Assembly (NCBI GenBank): GCA_036426205.1
Contig: CM071570.1
Span: 8,129,013-8,193,012 of the forward strand
DNA: 64,000 nt
Source: Ascaphus truei
Taxonomy: Eukaryota; Chordata; Amphibia; Anura; Ascaphidae
Reading direction: 5' to 3'
Program-made: the position numbers and the translations under genes
Notes under the pieces: generated by a model
What the model saw: only the letters and a program-made list of their open reading frames with translations
The model's database searches: none
What the model was told of the DNA's origin: nothing
Shown: one piece after another, positions 1-13,265 of the stretch
Layout: every line of letters begins with the position of its first letter
Numbering within the stretch: position 1 is the first letter of the stretch

Positions 1-3000
1 CGTTCCCATGGTCACCCATACTGGGATCCATGATATTTCTGGTCGGACCACGCACCGTTGAGCTGCGGTGTGCTCTGCAGCTTCTGGACAGACCGGGGGC
101 GAACTGGAAATTAAGAGCTGCTGTTAAAAAACCCAATACGGAGCGGCGATAGGAGATAAAATCAGGGAATACTTTGATATTAACACGGGGAGTGTATCTT
201 CCCACTCTACACTCTGGGAAGCCCATAGGCAACCATGAGGTCTTCTAATGAATTTAGCACACAAACCAAACGAGCTAAGGAGTCCCAGATAAAGATCTGC
301 GAGGGAGACTAGCACACCTTTCCGCACGTCATAGTCTAAATAAACAGAGCGCTACCCTTAAGGAACTCTCTGACACCAAAACTAAACTCAATTTGTTGCT
401 AAACTCCAGAGCCGAGAGGGAGTTGGCCTGGTCCAAGCGTAAGTTTTACGACAAGCCAACAACCAGATACCTTACTTCCAAAATTACGTAACAAACTCCC
501 TAATTATAGTATTTCCTCTATCCGCACCAAGGGGGGGGACCTTACCTCCGACCCCAGAAGAATTGTTGAGGATTAAAAAATTCTACGAAGTTCTCTATGA
601 TGGAGATAAGGTCACCACACACAAAAATAGAGGAAAAAACACAGAAATTCCTGAAGAGGCGCGCCTTCCCAAATTGGAGCAGGGCAGAAAAGGAGGCACT
701 ACAGGGTGACTTACGTTCGAAGAACTATCAGAGGTTATAAGGCCCTTAAGCCAGCTAAAGCTCCGGGACCAGATGGTTTTTCAAATTTTATATTAACAAA
801 AATTCCTTAAAATATTAGCGCCACAACTATTAAATATATTTAACGAGATCTTAGCGGGGGGCGCCTTTCCATCCCAGATGCTCCAGGCCTCAATCTCTCT
901 GATCCATAAGCCAGGCAAGGACCCGGTGGACTGTAAGAGCTACCGGCCCATATCCCGATCAATTCCGATGTGAAAATATTTTCTAAACTCATAGCTAACA
1001 GGGTGGGCATTGTCCTGCCTGGCTAATCCATCGGATCAGGTGGGATTTTTGGAGGAAGGCAGGCGGCAGACCCACAAGACGGATCATTGATTTGATCGAT
1101 CTTGGCCAATAGAAAGAATATCCCGTCTATGCTGTTGAGTCTGGATGCAGAGAAGGCCTTCGATAGGATCGACTGGTCCTATCTGAGGGCAGTACTAGGA
1201 GCGTTTGGTGTTCGAGGGACGCCTCCTGAAGCTACTTAGCCCTGTATAAAGGCCCCACAGCTAGGGTGCGCCACCAGGGCTTCCCATCGGAGCATTTAAC
1301 ATCTGTAGCGGGACGACAGGGTGCCCCCGTGTCCCCTTTGCTATTTGCATTATGTATAGAACCCCTGGCGGCCCATATCCGCCTAAGCCCAGATATACAG
1401 GGATAGAGTAGGGGACCAATCCACAAGTGGCATTATACGCTGACGATGCATACTGACCCTGTCGAGACCGCTCACTTCCCTGCCCAATGTCTTTGAGATC
1501 TGGGAGCGTTTTAGCCTCATCTCAGGGTTTAAAATTAACCAGACAAAGTCTGAAGCCCTAAATTTAGTTCCTCCCGCGCCCAATGGAAAATTAATCGAAC
1601 TATTTTAATTTTAAATGGCAAGCCTCCTCATCAAATACTTAGGTATCCAAATTAACAGACATATGACTCATTATACAAAGCGAATTATCCCAAATTATTC
1701 CAAGCTCTAAGGGAGATCTGAGGGTGTGGGCGGTGGTTTGGATTTTCTTGGTTTGGACGGATTCATATTCAAGATGAATCTCCTACCAAGGGTGCTTTAC
1801 CTGTTCCAGGCCCTGCCAATACCACTGGTGCGGGCTGATATCCTCGCCTTACGTCAAAGATCATGAAATTCATTTGGCACAAGAAAGTCCACGAATTGCT
1901 AAGAGTATACAAACTAGGCCCACAATTCGAGGGGGACTAGCGGTACCTGCTTGATGGCTTACATACAAAGCAGCAAGATTAGATCAGATCGTCCAGTGGC
2001 ACCTGGACCCGTCCCTGCGGAGATGGGTGGCGCTGAGAAAACCTCTGTGCTCCAATTGAGTTGTAAATTTAATTTGGCTGCCAAACGCTGCGACAACACG
2101 GTGGGGATGCTGCTACGGACCATGGTGAACTCTCTGGCGGTGTGGAGGAGTTCCAAATTTAAAACATAACTACGACAAACACTCCTTAAGACCCCGCTAT
2201 TCGATAACCCGATTTCGCCCCGGGGATGGCCGGAGAGCGGCACTTCAAAATTTGGATACAGTCGGATATAGCGTTATGAACTAAAGGGCCTCAAGTATAT
2301 TAAAACTTCGAACACGTCAAATCAAAAAAGGCCTTCCAAACACGGAATTATTCCGCTACCTCCAGATAGAGCATTCTATAATGAATTTCCAATTAGGCCA
2401 GCCAGGACCAATTCGAGCAGCTGTGTGTTCTAGAGCCAGGACACACGGGGACTCACCTCTAGATTATAGCCGGAAGTGATCTGCCCAAGTGGACCTGACG
2501 CCGACAAACTGAACTACATGACTAAATGGGAGACAGACCTAGGGGAGACTTTAGAGGACAAAGACTGGGAGTGGATCCTACAGGCGGCAGCCAAAAGCTC
2601 CATATGCTCTACGTTAAAAGAGAACGCATATAAGGTCATGATGCGCTGGTATCATACCCCATTACGTTTATCTAAATTTGTCGGCGGTTATTCCCCGCGC
2701 TGTTCCAAAACAGTGCGGGGAACAGCAGACCTAGTCCCACATGCTGTGGTCCTGCCCGAAGGTACTTCCGTTTGGGAGAGCATTAGAGCATGGGCACAAA
2801 GTCCTCGATTTAGAGGTTCCCCCTGGACCCGGGCTGTTCTTACGGAGCAGACGGGTACAGTGGTTGTCGAAAACGGCACACAAACTAGTGGCACATATGG
2901 CCACAGCCACACGGTGTGAGATCGCAGCATTGTGGATACAGCAAGATCTTCCGTCATCTCTAAATTCGAAACAGATTGTGGCAAGTATGCCAGATGGAAC

Positions 3001-3540
3001 AGTTGACTAGCTGGGTCAATGACTCTGGCCGAAATTTTTTAAAAGTATGGGAGCCATGGCTTCACCAATCACGACATCCCCGGGGTAGATGCCAGCTCGA
3101 TTTTTGCTATAATACACACAAGTGCGTTCTCTGGTGACGGATGGGAACTACTGTAACTTAGGTGACGGGTAGGATCCCCCCCCGACTATTCAAGACAGAA
3201 CCAAGAGGTGGAGTCGTCAGGGGTACAAAGATGGCCATTACGGACCGACAGCAGATCTTCCACTATCAAAGAACAGGGTGTGCAGTCCATTCCCTCCTCC
3301 TCCCCTTTTTTCCCCCCTTGTTGTTTTTTTCCTCCTTGTTTCTAGTCTTTGGTCCAGTGAGTCAGGTTTGTCTAGTCCTGTGAGTGCATGTTGTTAGTCC
3401 CTCGGCGCTCTTGAGCGATTTTACCCTCGATGGTGAGAGAGAAAAGGGTAAACCTCGGGGGGTTTCAAATTGTTTACAATGGGATGTGGCATAATGTTTT
3501 TGTTGTGAAACCCAATAAAAATTTTGAAGTTGAAAAGTAA
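1..3540 (+). mobile_element. Decayed L1-like LINE, ORF2 to 3' end
   Basis: This is the reverse-transcriptase part and 3' end of a non-LTR retrotransposon, cut by the window edge. Reading across frames recovers L1 ORF2 pieces in order: a linker rich in Lys/Arg/Glu (about 340-480), APGPDGF (about 755-785), HKPGKDPVDCKSYRPIS (from about 905), [15 protein letters not shown] (about 1140-1185), RQGAPVSPLLF (about 1310-1345) and ALYADDAY (about 1430-1450). A C-terminal region with WYHTPLRLSKFVGGYSP (about 2647-2700) is typical of frog L1-like elements. Stops and frameshifts interrupt every section, so it makes no protein. The end is marked by CCCAATAAAAATTTTGAAG near 3510-3530. Family assignment is from remembered motifs; L1 versus Tx1 clade is not settled. 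Confidence 0.88.
750..1760 (+). pseudogene. Reverse transcriptase domain remnant of the L1-like LINE
   Basis: This block holds the fingers and palm motifs of the L1-type reverse transcriptase. The catalytic YADD codons are intact at 1436-1447, and the FDRIDW motif precedes them by about 270 bp as expected. Several frame changes lie between motifs, so the domain cannot be translated in one piece. The surviving catalytic motif shows only that decay has been random. Confidence 0.8.
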
Positions 3541-4508
3541 ACATAATTTGTATTACTTTATAATAAATAGAAAATGTGTCAGGCGGCAATTTTATTCTGA
3601 AGCCTTTTGCATTTCACGTTGATTGAAATTGGAGGTATAATAACAGGCATATGTGCATGTTTTTTCAAAGAATGCAAACAAACATTTTCTCTCTGGGTGA
3701 AATTGACCACAAGAGTGTTTGCTGATATTGATTCCTGAAGAAAGTCAAGTAAAGACTCGACAGACCTTTCGGGTCTACAGCATCTTAAAAGAGCTGGCTT
3801 GTGCTCAGGCGGATTCTTCAAGATATTTGGCTTCCCTGCTTTCTACTTCATTCAATCTCATCTATTATTCATGAGGGTAATCACAAGTTTATAAAGTGAG
3901 CCAGCGCCAGAGATTTCATACTTTTACATTTTAGGTATAAATCAAATGAGATCCACCCATATATTTGATTTCTTCTTGTTTGCAAGACAGACAGACAGAG
4001 TATGCATTGGCAGTGTTGGTACAGAATATCACAATGTATCTCATATCATACAACCACAAGAGAACAATGAATCTGTATACAGTATGTAATAAAAACATGT
4101 GGCAACAAAAGTAAAGACATACGGGGACTTTCAATATGCAGCACAGTTTAGAATTTGTGAAATGTTGTTTCTTTGATCGGGTAAAGTTTTCAGTTTCTTG
4201 CAGGGAAGGAATTAGGGCATGAAGTAATTGTTCATTTAGCCTCTTGCAGATTTCCATGGATGTGCAGCAGTCGGATACTAGAGATTAAAACGTTCAGGTT
4301 GTAGGTTAAGTAATAGTACCGTGGATATCTAACCATCTGTTAGAATCAATCACGAGATAAGCAATAAACCTCTTTCATGAGAAAATATATTCCTTAAATA
4401 GTGTCGCCTTTCAGACATTGACCCTCCAGTTCTAGAGATGTAAAACAAAATGGCTGCTGGACTTGTTTGGTTCGTCACTATTGATTCTTGCCTAAGAACA
4501 TTTTAGAT
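3541..4508. other. AT-rich DNA with no assigned gene
   Basis: No coding signal is visible. Around 3733-3790 the text CTGAAGAAAGTCAAGTAAAG followed by a GACCTTTCGGGTC motif resembles the Penelope-type terminal signature seen elsewhere in the window, but too little is conserved to call an element. A short GACA run lies at about 3985-4000. Confidence 0.4.
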
Positions 4509-4660
4509 CAGTGGTTTTCAACCTTTTTTGAGCAGGAAGACCCTTGAAGGATTTTTACATTCTCTGGGCACCAATGCTCTTCAGCCCTCAGTGATTCCAC
4601 CCTTGCTTACATGCTACAGACCCCACCTTCTTTTCACACAACCGTTACGCTCACACAAGT
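4509..4660 (+). mobile_element. Possible hAT-type transposon end fragment
   Basis: The sequence CAGTGGTTTTCAACCTTTTT at 4509 matches the general form of hAT (Charlie-like) terminal repeats, which start CAGNGGTTCTCAACC. The preceding eight bases TTTTAGAT would be the target duplication, but I found neither a matching copy nor an inverted end downstream. It is best treated as a truncated end. Confidence 0.4.
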
Positions 4661-5990
4661 GGCTCTGAGTACAAAGAAGTGTGTGAAAGACTCTGGTTTG
4701 CTTAACTTCAATGAATATGCGTGTGTTGTGCATAAATAAATACTAACAACCCTTTTATAGTCTATTGTGAATTGCTGTTATTCATGGACGTATCATAGTG
4801 TACACACCACGTACCATCCAAGTAGTTTAAAGCCGAAGACATTTTCAGTTTATTTGTTTATTGCTAAGTCAACTGTATTTGGGTATAGTGAGCACGTATA
4901 GGCTATTTTTTCACTCCTATTTTGCAATGATTTCGTCTTGCTATAGTTAATACAAGATTGTGCTAACTTAACATGGCCTTAAGCCTATGCAAATGAGATT
5001 TTTAAAAAAACAACTGTTGATTTAGCCTATATTTAGCTATGTGGATATGCGTTAACCTCAAGGAAAATTCTGTAATGTCCATGAATGATTTTAATAACAT
5101 TATGTCCTGAGTTTAATGTGCCTCTGTGGATCTGACCCTCAGAAGGCTAAATCAGAGTCTGCAAAACTATAGTATTTGAAATTATTCAAAACAGTGGGTC
5201 AAATCGGTCACATAAAACACAGGCAACCTCAGACTTAGTCTTCCTTGAGTTAACCAGGACATTTTAAAAATATGGTTATTATCATCGCGCTAACAGGTAT
5301 TACCACAAAACGTTTGGAGCCCTTTGGAGCTATGTGGGATCCTCCCTTGCGACCCTTTCACAAAACCAATTTAGCGAAAGGAAAGGAAAAGGAAAGACAA
5401 ATTTGAAATAAACTTTTTAGTAGGAAAATAAATGGTGAGGATGGTCTTAATCCCAGCATGGGAGTATATTACTACATATTTACCATTTCGTCTGCACAGT
5501 AAAATTCAGGGCACAATACCTGGACGTGGGCAAACTTATTTTGGTACATTGATATCTACTGCAGGATAATTTCCTGCTAATGACTGGTTTGAGTGCATTG
5601 GACTGAGGCTATTTTTTCTTTGTTAATTTGGCCTCTTTTACTAGCTGTTGCCTTAGATCACAAATTTATTCAAAGTGTTTTATCCTTGAGTCAAATTACT
5701 TCTAGTTGAATTTCACGTCACCAACATCGGCAAAAAATGTTGTTAATGTAAAAGTTTGTGCATGTTTCTGCTTTCAAATCTGCAAGAAAACATGAAAATC
5801 TGCTTAGTTCCAATCTTGCTTACTTTCGCTAACTTTTTGTGTTTTTCAAAATATTTGCTTCATTTTGTGCATGAAATGATTGTTACCTTTATGTTGCGCA
5901 CTCATCTTTGTGCAGCAACAATTCACACAAAGTCTGGGAAGATTTAAACGTGCAAAATTATAAAAAAAAATCTCGTTCTCACACAATCCA
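4661..5990. other. Unassigned AT-rich DNA
   Basis: No gene, RNA or clear repeat boundary is seen. Short open frames here lack any recognisable domain. A stretch near 5310-5390 mentioning GAGCCCTTTGGAGC is GC-richer than its surroundings but was not identified. Confidence 0.4.
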
Positions 5991-5996
5991 TAGAGC

Positions 5997-6080
5997 AGGA
6001 GTGGCCAAGTCTGGTTATTAAGGGCCACCAACAGATCGGGTTTTAAGGATATCCCTGCTTCAGCACAATTCCAACCACAG
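5997..6080 (+). repeat. Fragment of a common amphibian interspersed repeat
   Basis: The segment has the form GGAGTGGCCAAGTC, then AGGGCCACCAACAG, then GGATATCCCTGCTTCAGCAC. I remember this combination as a high-copy repeat of frog genomes, likely the end of a DNA transposon. Only one end is present here. The identification is from memory and unverified. Confidence 0.45.
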
Positions 6081-6100
6081 TGCAAACATTTGTTGTTTTC

Positions 6101-6513
6101 TGGTTGGGAAGGTTTGGGAAGGTTTGGGAAGGTTTGGGAAGGTTTGAGAAGGTTTGGGAACTTTTGGGGTTTGAGAAGATTTGGGAAGGTTTGAGAAGGT
6201 TTGGGAAGGTTTGAGAAGATTTGAGGGTTGGGAATGTTTGAGGGCTGGAAAGGTTTGAGAAGGTCTGATAAGTGTTTGGGAAGGTTTGAGAAGGTTTGAG
6301 GGTTGGGAATGTTTGAGGGATTGGAAAGGTTTGAGAAGGTCTAAGTGTTTGGGAAGGTTTGAGAAGGTTTTGGAATGTTTGAGGGTTGGGAAGGTTTGAG
6401 GTTTGTGAAGGTTTGAGAAGGTCTGAGAAGTGTTGGGAAGGTTTGAGAAGGTCTACGAAGTGTTGGGAAGGTTTGGAAAGGTTTGGAAAGGTTTGAGATG
6501 GGTTGGGAAGGTT
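6101..6513. repeat. 10-bp minisatellite, GGTTTGGGAA/GGTTTGAGAA
   Basis: About 40 imperfect tandem copies of a decamer run without interruption. Variants differ mainly at positions 6-8 (GGG, GAG, GAA), and there are occasional shorter insertions such as GGGTTGGGAAT. The plus strand is strongly G-rich with little C. Open frames over it are artefacts of the repeat. Confidence 0.92.
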
Positions 6514-6570
6514 GCCCAGTTATTAACCACCACCCTTGCTCTGCCTGAAAAAAAAACCCTGAAACTGAGG

Positions 6571-6935
6571 TTCAGATTTACAAAATTATTTATTTATAAA
6601 ATATTTTACCAGGAAGTAATACATTGAGAGTTACCTCTCGTTTTCAAGTATGTCCTGGGCACAGAGTAAAACAAATAGTACATGGTTACAAGTACAGTTA
6701 CATAAATGAACAGGGTATACATTATATACAAGACATTGCGTGCACAGTTAAAGAAAATATATATTATGAGCGTATGAAACAGTTACAGACCAGGTTAAAA
6801 TGTGAGACAGCCTTAGATTTGAAAGAACTTAAACTGGTGGTGGATGTGAGAGTCTCTGGTAGGTTGTTCCAGTTTTGGGGTGCACGGAAGGAGAAGGAGG
6901 AACGTCCGGATACTTTGTTCAACTTGAACATCGAA
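6571..6935 (-). mobile_element. 3' tail of an L2/CR1-like LINE
   Basis: Read on the minus strand this gives a decayed C-terminal piece with LLPCTPKLEQPTRDSHIHH, matching the APKLWNSLP-type C-terminus of L2/CR1 reverse transcriptases. A 3' untranslated region follows, ending with TACTTCCTGGTAAAATATTT and a TAAATAAAT tail. A second copy of the same 3' end, also on the minus strand, lies at 56935-57105, and a related tail lies on the plus strand at 58090-58153. The element is 5'-truncated, as usual for LINEs. Confidence 0.75.
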
Positions 6936-8699
6936 ATTAACATTAAAGTTCTGAAAATTCATGTCGAACCCACAAACATGCAAATTCCTCATTTTGATTC
7001 TTACAAATGATTCGTACCCACAAGCATAGTTAAGTTCCATATAGTATCAATGTTCATTTTAAATCACACAACCCTACAGTATGTAAATCTCTAAGAAAAT
7101 TGTTTATGTTTGATATACTAGTGATCACTTTATATTTTATCACTTTAAAAAAACTGCATCTCCCAAACCTCATTCCAGTACTTCACATAACAGACTGGGA
7201 TTTTGTATTCCACTGTTTACTTTATATAACTCCAGATAAACACATAAACTTCGGGATAAAAAATATAGATCCTGACCTTTCTATTTCTTTGACATGATAA
7301 AAGGTTGTGAATGTTGAGAAGAGTCAATAAATCTATTTGAGCTCTCAAAATATTAACTCTCTCTTGCAACTGAACCTGGACCACTGTTCAGATAACCACT
7401 TCAATTTAGTCTACTGTTTTAATAAGATTTTATCAGCTGCTGAAGGGTTAACTAATTCTGCTTTGATATTTGAGGATTTGATTTTTCTGCAAATGTGAAA
7501 CAGGCCACGCATTATACACACGTTTTTTTTTTGGGGGGGGGGGGATTGGATGTTGATGATGCAAATAATTTTACTTAATTATTTTTTCATTGGTGGATAG
7601 GGATTAGACAATCACAGATACAATCACAAGCCTGATGTGACTGCCAATAAACTTCTAAAAAGCATCATTTTCTGCAGTGGGCCATGTTGAAGTGTCTTGG
7701 ATGTGAAAAATGCAGGATCAATGTTGAAAAGTGAACTAGATACGTTACCCTATCTGGGAAATGGACTAACACTCTCGACTTACAGAATTCAGTGTCCCTA
7801 CTACTTTCCTGAAGTATAGCTAGCTTCTCTTTATATAGATTTTGATTTACAGTATCTGGTCCTTTTTATGTCACAGGAACTGTAAGATAAGTAAAATAAT
7901 TTTGCATTTCATTAAGTGAAACAGAACTGGGGCAGTTTTTAAAATTAACTAGCCACACGGAAATCCTGCTCCAATCTACAATAATTTCATTCCTTAAATG
8001 TTGGTGTCAGTTTTATGACCCTTGTAAAAGCTATTTTCAGTAAATATGATTGCCATTATATGAAATATTATGCACCCACAATCAGCATTTTCCAGCAGTA
8101 AAATGTAAATGTACATTGAATTCTGATGTAAAACATCTGGCAACACATTATTGGCACTGTGGTCTGCATGATAGCCAATAGATACAGATGAAGCTACAGT
8201 AACCGTACTGTATTAACTCTGTGGAGGGCTCCATTAGGAAGCATGGATCCCCTGCAGCACCATTGTGGCATTCACTGTCTCTGACGCCACACTCTTTGGC
8301 TTCTGTGACCGTGGCACCGGAGACAGTTAGTCTTGCTACATTTGTATTGTTTTTAGAATTTTAATCTGGTTACATTTGGTTAAATTCAGGCCCAGAAATA
8401 TAAAATATGTATCAGTAGAGGAAGCCTTTAACTTTGCAGACTTGTCTTATCCACGGTGACGGTGAAAACAGTGAAACGGCTTCCAAGTTCTAGGGATGTC
8501 CCCTTTCTTCTAAATAATAATATTATACACAGCACTGGACATACAATTCTGCACACAGGAGTTTACCAAGAGTGAGCACTTTCACTAGTTTGCATTTGGT
8601 ATTTAAAAATAAAATTGTATTTTAAGAGCTGGAATGGTTTTAGTTTTTGGATTTATAAGAAAATCTTAAAAAAAAAAAAAAAAAATAGGCAGGAATTCT
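6936..8699. other. Unassigned AT-rich DNA with homopolymers
   Basis: No coding region is visible. A T-run joined to a G-run lies at about 7524-7543, and a run of about 20 A lies at about 8668-8687. These are likely slippage-prone sites or old retroelement tails. Confidence 0.5.
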
Positions 8700-8921
8700 T
8701 TTTTTAAATATGTGGTCAAACTTTTTCAACATATTTGCAAAAGATGGAGAGTTTTTCTGTTTGCGAACTAAAAATATTGTTGAGTTTGTTATGAGTCTCT
8801 TGGATTTTGGCATGAATTTTTCCGGATTTGAACGTTCATTCTCAATTTCAACTCAAACTTTCCAACAAACATCGAGTTTGCAAAATTCGAACTTTGTACC
8901 TTACAATACTGCCCATCCTTA
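8700..8921 (-). mobile_element. Possible MITE end, AT-rich
   Basis: The minus strand begins AAGGATGGGCAGTATTGTAA and continues with TTCGAATTTTGCAAACTCG, similar in style to the TAGGGATGTGCGAA type of frog MITE seen at 32763-33107. No matching inverted end was located, so only one side is supported. Confidence 0.3.
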
Positions 8922-9943
8922 GAGTTTACAATATATATTTTAGAGCTTCATTCTCGGGGGGATAAAGTGACTTGCCTAAAGTTCAAAATGGAAATATGAC
9001 ACTGAGATTCACCTGATGTTCTTACCACAAAGCGACTCCTTTAGCAGTTATTTGAATTAACAGAGGGTTCCTTGAACTCTCTGAGAATTCTATTCACAGA
9101 GAAAATTAAGCAAGATTGGGCAGGAACCATCTTAATTTCATTGTATTTTATATTGCTGACAAAGCTTCTATTTGCCCTACTGTATCTATGAAAAATAATT
9201 TGACAAATATTTACAAAGTGGCACTATTCCATAAGATGCCCTCTGATCCACCTGGTAGGCAATTGTAAAGCCTCACAACAGACTGTTCTAAATTTTGATT
9301 CCTCAATGTGTTGTCAGTGTCATTGTGACTCCTGACTTTGCCCCGCTCAATACAGTATTACTCTCAGTGCAGTAGACCACCCACGTACTATGAAGTGTAC
9401 ATCTGAGTGGCAACTTCAAACAATCACACCACAGCACTAGTTTTCTCTGCTCATACATATACTGCTACTTGAACCACTCTCCCCTGTTCAACTATTGCAG
9501 AATAATAATCCATGAATGCAAATTCTCTCACCATCAGTGTGTTCCTCTATACTTTCTGGAGGTATCTAATAGCATAAGCAGAGCCTCTTTCAGTTTTTCT
9601 AGGCTGTTGTTATTCTTCAAGCTGATGCTTTACTCTTCCGCACTCTTCTTCCTCAACACTTAGCATTAAGATCTGCTTTTTCTCCTCTACTTTCTTCACA
9701 TGTCCAGGGGGAGCATATCCCATTCAGCCTTTTGGGACCTACGGAGACTGTCCCTACCTGAGGGGTTGAGCAGGGAGTTACAACTGTATGTAATTTTTGT
9801 ATAACAATATACACAGTATATTTTGCACATTATTGCTTAATATTTCTTGCACCATTACACTTTTTTCACTGCGCTGTGAGAGCGCCAAAATCTATCACAT
9901 TTGGCTTAACTTTTCTCCTCTACTAACATGCTTTTTCATATAG
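8922..9943. other. Unassigned DNA
   Basis: I see no gene, RNA or repeat boundary. Short open frames, such as a 64-codon one at 9469, have no recognisable motif. Confidence 0.4.
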
Positions 9944-9948
9944 GGCCC

Positions 9949-10488
9949 TGTGACAGGGTGAAGTCAGGTACTGATAATTATGCCTGGGAAACATATATCT
10001 GAGTCCTTCATCCAGCAATCAGAAGGTTAACCCAGTAAGAATACTTGGGCAATCAGGAAGAAAGCTGGGACTGCTGACAACCAGCTTGATAAGGAGGCTA
10101 CTGCTTGTATAGGTGGCTGACTCAGACCACAGAGCTGTCCTGTTCAAGCTCCTATCCAGAAAGATTTCCTAAACTCTCTCTAGGGACAGAGATTTCCAAA
10201 CAAAGATACAGTAAGGACTTTAATATTGTTCCATAACTATTGTGGTATATGTTTAGGGGTTGGGAACTGGAAAAATCAAACCAGCCTGATAGATAGGGCC
10301 TGGAATGTTTAGCAAGATCTCCCTATGGGGAGCAAGCTTTATTTTTATGAGTTGGTTTGCCTTAAAGGGACAGTGTGCCCAAATGTTTATTTGTGTTGTG
10401 GAGAAATAAAACCACTCGACATTTGGTTTACCCTGAAACTGCACATGTGGACTATTGTCTGACCTCGCCTACAGGCCGTCCTGCCACA
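9949..10488 (+). mobile_element. Solo LTR, 540 bp, with perfect 5-bp target duplication
   Basis: The element begins TGTGACAG and ends CTGCCACA, so it has the canonical TG...CA form with a short inverted terminal repeat of 7 of 8 bases. It is flanked by GGCCC at 9944-9948 and GGCCC at 10489-10493. An AATAAA signal lies at 10405-10410, about 80 bp before the end, as expected for the R region. There is no internal sequence, so this is a solo LTR left by recombination between two LTRs. It resembles in form the Gypsy-type LTR at 44874-45453. Confidence 0.85.
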
Positions 10489-10493
10489 GGCCC

Positions 10494-11330
10494 AATATTT
10501 CAATAAACGTTAAAAGGCATGTGCAAACGCTCAAACACAAAGATGCAAGCACACACACAACGCACACACAAACACAGAATATACGTATATATTCACTAAC
10601 GCAGAAAAACGTATGTAGTCAGTGTCTGAAGAAGTGTAACTGTATATTGGAGAACGTATGACCTAGTCATGTTTCTTTAACTTGAATTATTATGTTATAA
10701 AATACTGTAATACATACTGCTCACCGCAAACAAGGGATATGTTGAGGTTAAACGACAGCATGGGGATGGGTACAATTTCTTAGATAATAGCTGCTTTCAT
10801 AAAAAAACATAGCTTTTAGTTGTCTGCATTTCAATGCATTTGAATGTTAAACCTGATATTTCAATGAGAAGTATATATAATACCATACTGAACAAACCAC
10901 AGATTTAAGAAAAATAGTGTATGACATACCGTACTGTAGGAATCTCTAAGGGGATATTTTTTTTATTTTTTTTCGAAATTGCGAAAACATGCCAATTGTG
11001 GCACAATTTCACCAGAAGCGGCAAAAATAGCAGTACTGTATGCAGAGGGCCATACATTGATTTGTATTGCCCAATTTGTGAATCTTAATGATTTTCACCT
11101 ACTTTTGTGTGGGGAAAAAAATAGGCATATTTCATGTGGTTTGCAAACTTTAGCAAAAAATGTGGCACTTACCTACTACTTTTCAGTATATCTGCCCCCT
11201 ATCTGGTAATGGTACTTATGGCTGGTACACAAGCTGATGTAGAATTCCAGTGGGAATTCCAGTGTTCTAACAAGTTATGTATACACTTCAACCCCATCAA
11301 TCTTTGGTGAGTCATGTTTACTAGAGCTCA
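10494..11330. other. Unassigned DNA with a short CA-rich patch
   Basis: A degenerate CA-rich stretch lies at about 10545-10575. Nothing else beyond AT-rich sequence is recognisable, and no coding signal is seen. Confidence 0.4.
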
Positions 11331-11424
11331 CACACACGCACACACGCACACACGCACACACGCACACACGCACACACGCACACACGCACACACGCACACA
11401 CGCACACACGCACACACGCACACA
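11331..11424. repeat. Microsatellite (CGCACACA)n
   Basis: About eleven near-perfect copies of an 8-bp unit run in tandem, flanked by plain CA repeats. The order suggests a CA repeat in which one CA became CG and then spread by slippage. Confidence 0.95.
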
Positions 11425-13265
11425 AACACACCACATTTACATAAGCCAAATTAGCACTTGAGTACTAAGCAATGAAAGACAAATTGTCTCTCTGAACCCT
11501 GACTGACTAGGTCATAGCCACGATGTATGTAGTTAACAAACTACAAAAGCTTACATTTATTTTGGCACAAGTGACATAGTGTGATTTTCACAATAGATTA
11601 TCCCAGAGCCAACTCTGATTTGTGTCCATTAATTCTGAAACCATTCAATAGCTTTGATTCTTTGAAATGTTGGAGGGTCTGAAAACAGCTCCTCGGAGAG
11701 AGAAAAGCTATTTTATTCTGACAATGGATTAGGCGTGGATGAATCATTAAGAGCCTCAGAGGCTAAAGCCATTTACCTACATCTGCAGCTGCCGATAAAA
11801 CAGTTCAAACCTGGATAAGGTAGTTGTATATGGTAGAAGATATATCAATTTATTGCCCCATTCAAAGTGCAAATGAAATGAAATTTATATTACTAAATTC
11901 ACCGCAGGACTGTAAATTTACCAATGTAAACAGGGGTCAAACGGATTAATTTATTTCTGTTTCTCCCCAATTCAACGAGAATAATAAAACATCTTCCATT
12001 CAATGGCTTCTTTGATAGTGACCACACGTGACGTCATGTTATATCACTCCAATACCTATACTTACCCAGAATACTCTGCAGTTGTGCATTTTGTACAAGT
12101 CTAGTAAAATTTGAGTATTGCAGTACTGATTGCTGGATTTCAATGCGGAGCACTACATTGGATACTACAGTATGTGAGAAAACAAAGTCTTATTCAGTTG
12201 AGACAAGTAAAACTTCTATTTATTGATAGCCCTGTACTGGAGAGCTGCACTGTTAAATAAAACTTTGCACACAAAGGGTGTTTTATTAGTCACATAATCA
12301 AAGGAAAACGGTTAGAAACAATTCGACAAAAAAAGGAGCAAAAATAAAGTCAAATTTAAGAAATAAGAAAGGTCCATTACTTGTATTAAATTGTATTGCT
12401 TGAGCTATACTGTAGGTTGGTATTTTTGCCCAAGTTTTGTGTTTAGGGGAGTTTCATTAGTAGATCCACCCAACTCTCTGAGGGCTAGAGGTATTTATCC
12501 AGGTCTCCTGGCTGCTAATATTGGGGCGCAAATTGCATCTCATTATTAAGGAAAACATCATAAATCTGGAGCAGTTTTTTTTTTCCAATTATATTAAAAA
12601 AACCTCCCAACGGTACATGTAGGTGGGGAAAGGATCCCTGTCGCTTTCCCTGTTTTTACCAAATTTGCATTTGACTTGCTTATGTATTCAGAAATACCAA
12701 AAACAGCTTATCAGAATATTGTGCACATGCTCTATTTCAGAATATTGAGTGTTCAAGGAAACACAATTTTCAGCAACCTATGAACAGTTAAGATTCACAG
12801 ACTACTATTATTAGTCACTATATCGTCTGTGCACACTAAGAAATAATAAGGGTCTCGGGATCTGTAGCATGCATACATTGTAATATGAAGTAGAATGGAA
12901 TTTATATTTATTATATTGCCACTATATGCTGCAGTGTATGAATAATAGGAACAAGCTAATTATAATTAGATATAATTAAAAGGGAACATTTCGTTAACAT
13001 TAACAGCCATTTGTAAAATGTGTTGTGGTTTGGAAATGGGCAAAGGCTAAATGGTGCCTTCCTGAAGTTATGTGGTTAAATAAATGCAGGTAGAATCGTT
13101 AATTTCCATAAAACCTATTGTGAGCTTGATTTACAGTGTCCATGAAATGTGGGCACTGAGGGAACAGGAACATGCTCTCAATTTGAATTATATTCATTGT
13201 TGACAAATGAAATAATAACTTAAATACATTTAACATTATTCATTATTATTCATTATTAATTATCA
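11425..13265. other. Unassigned AT-rich DNA
   Basis: I see no gene or structured RNA. A segment at about 12520-12620 (GGGGCGCAAATTGCATCTC) resembles a dispersed frog repeat but could not be delimited. Confidence 0.35.
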
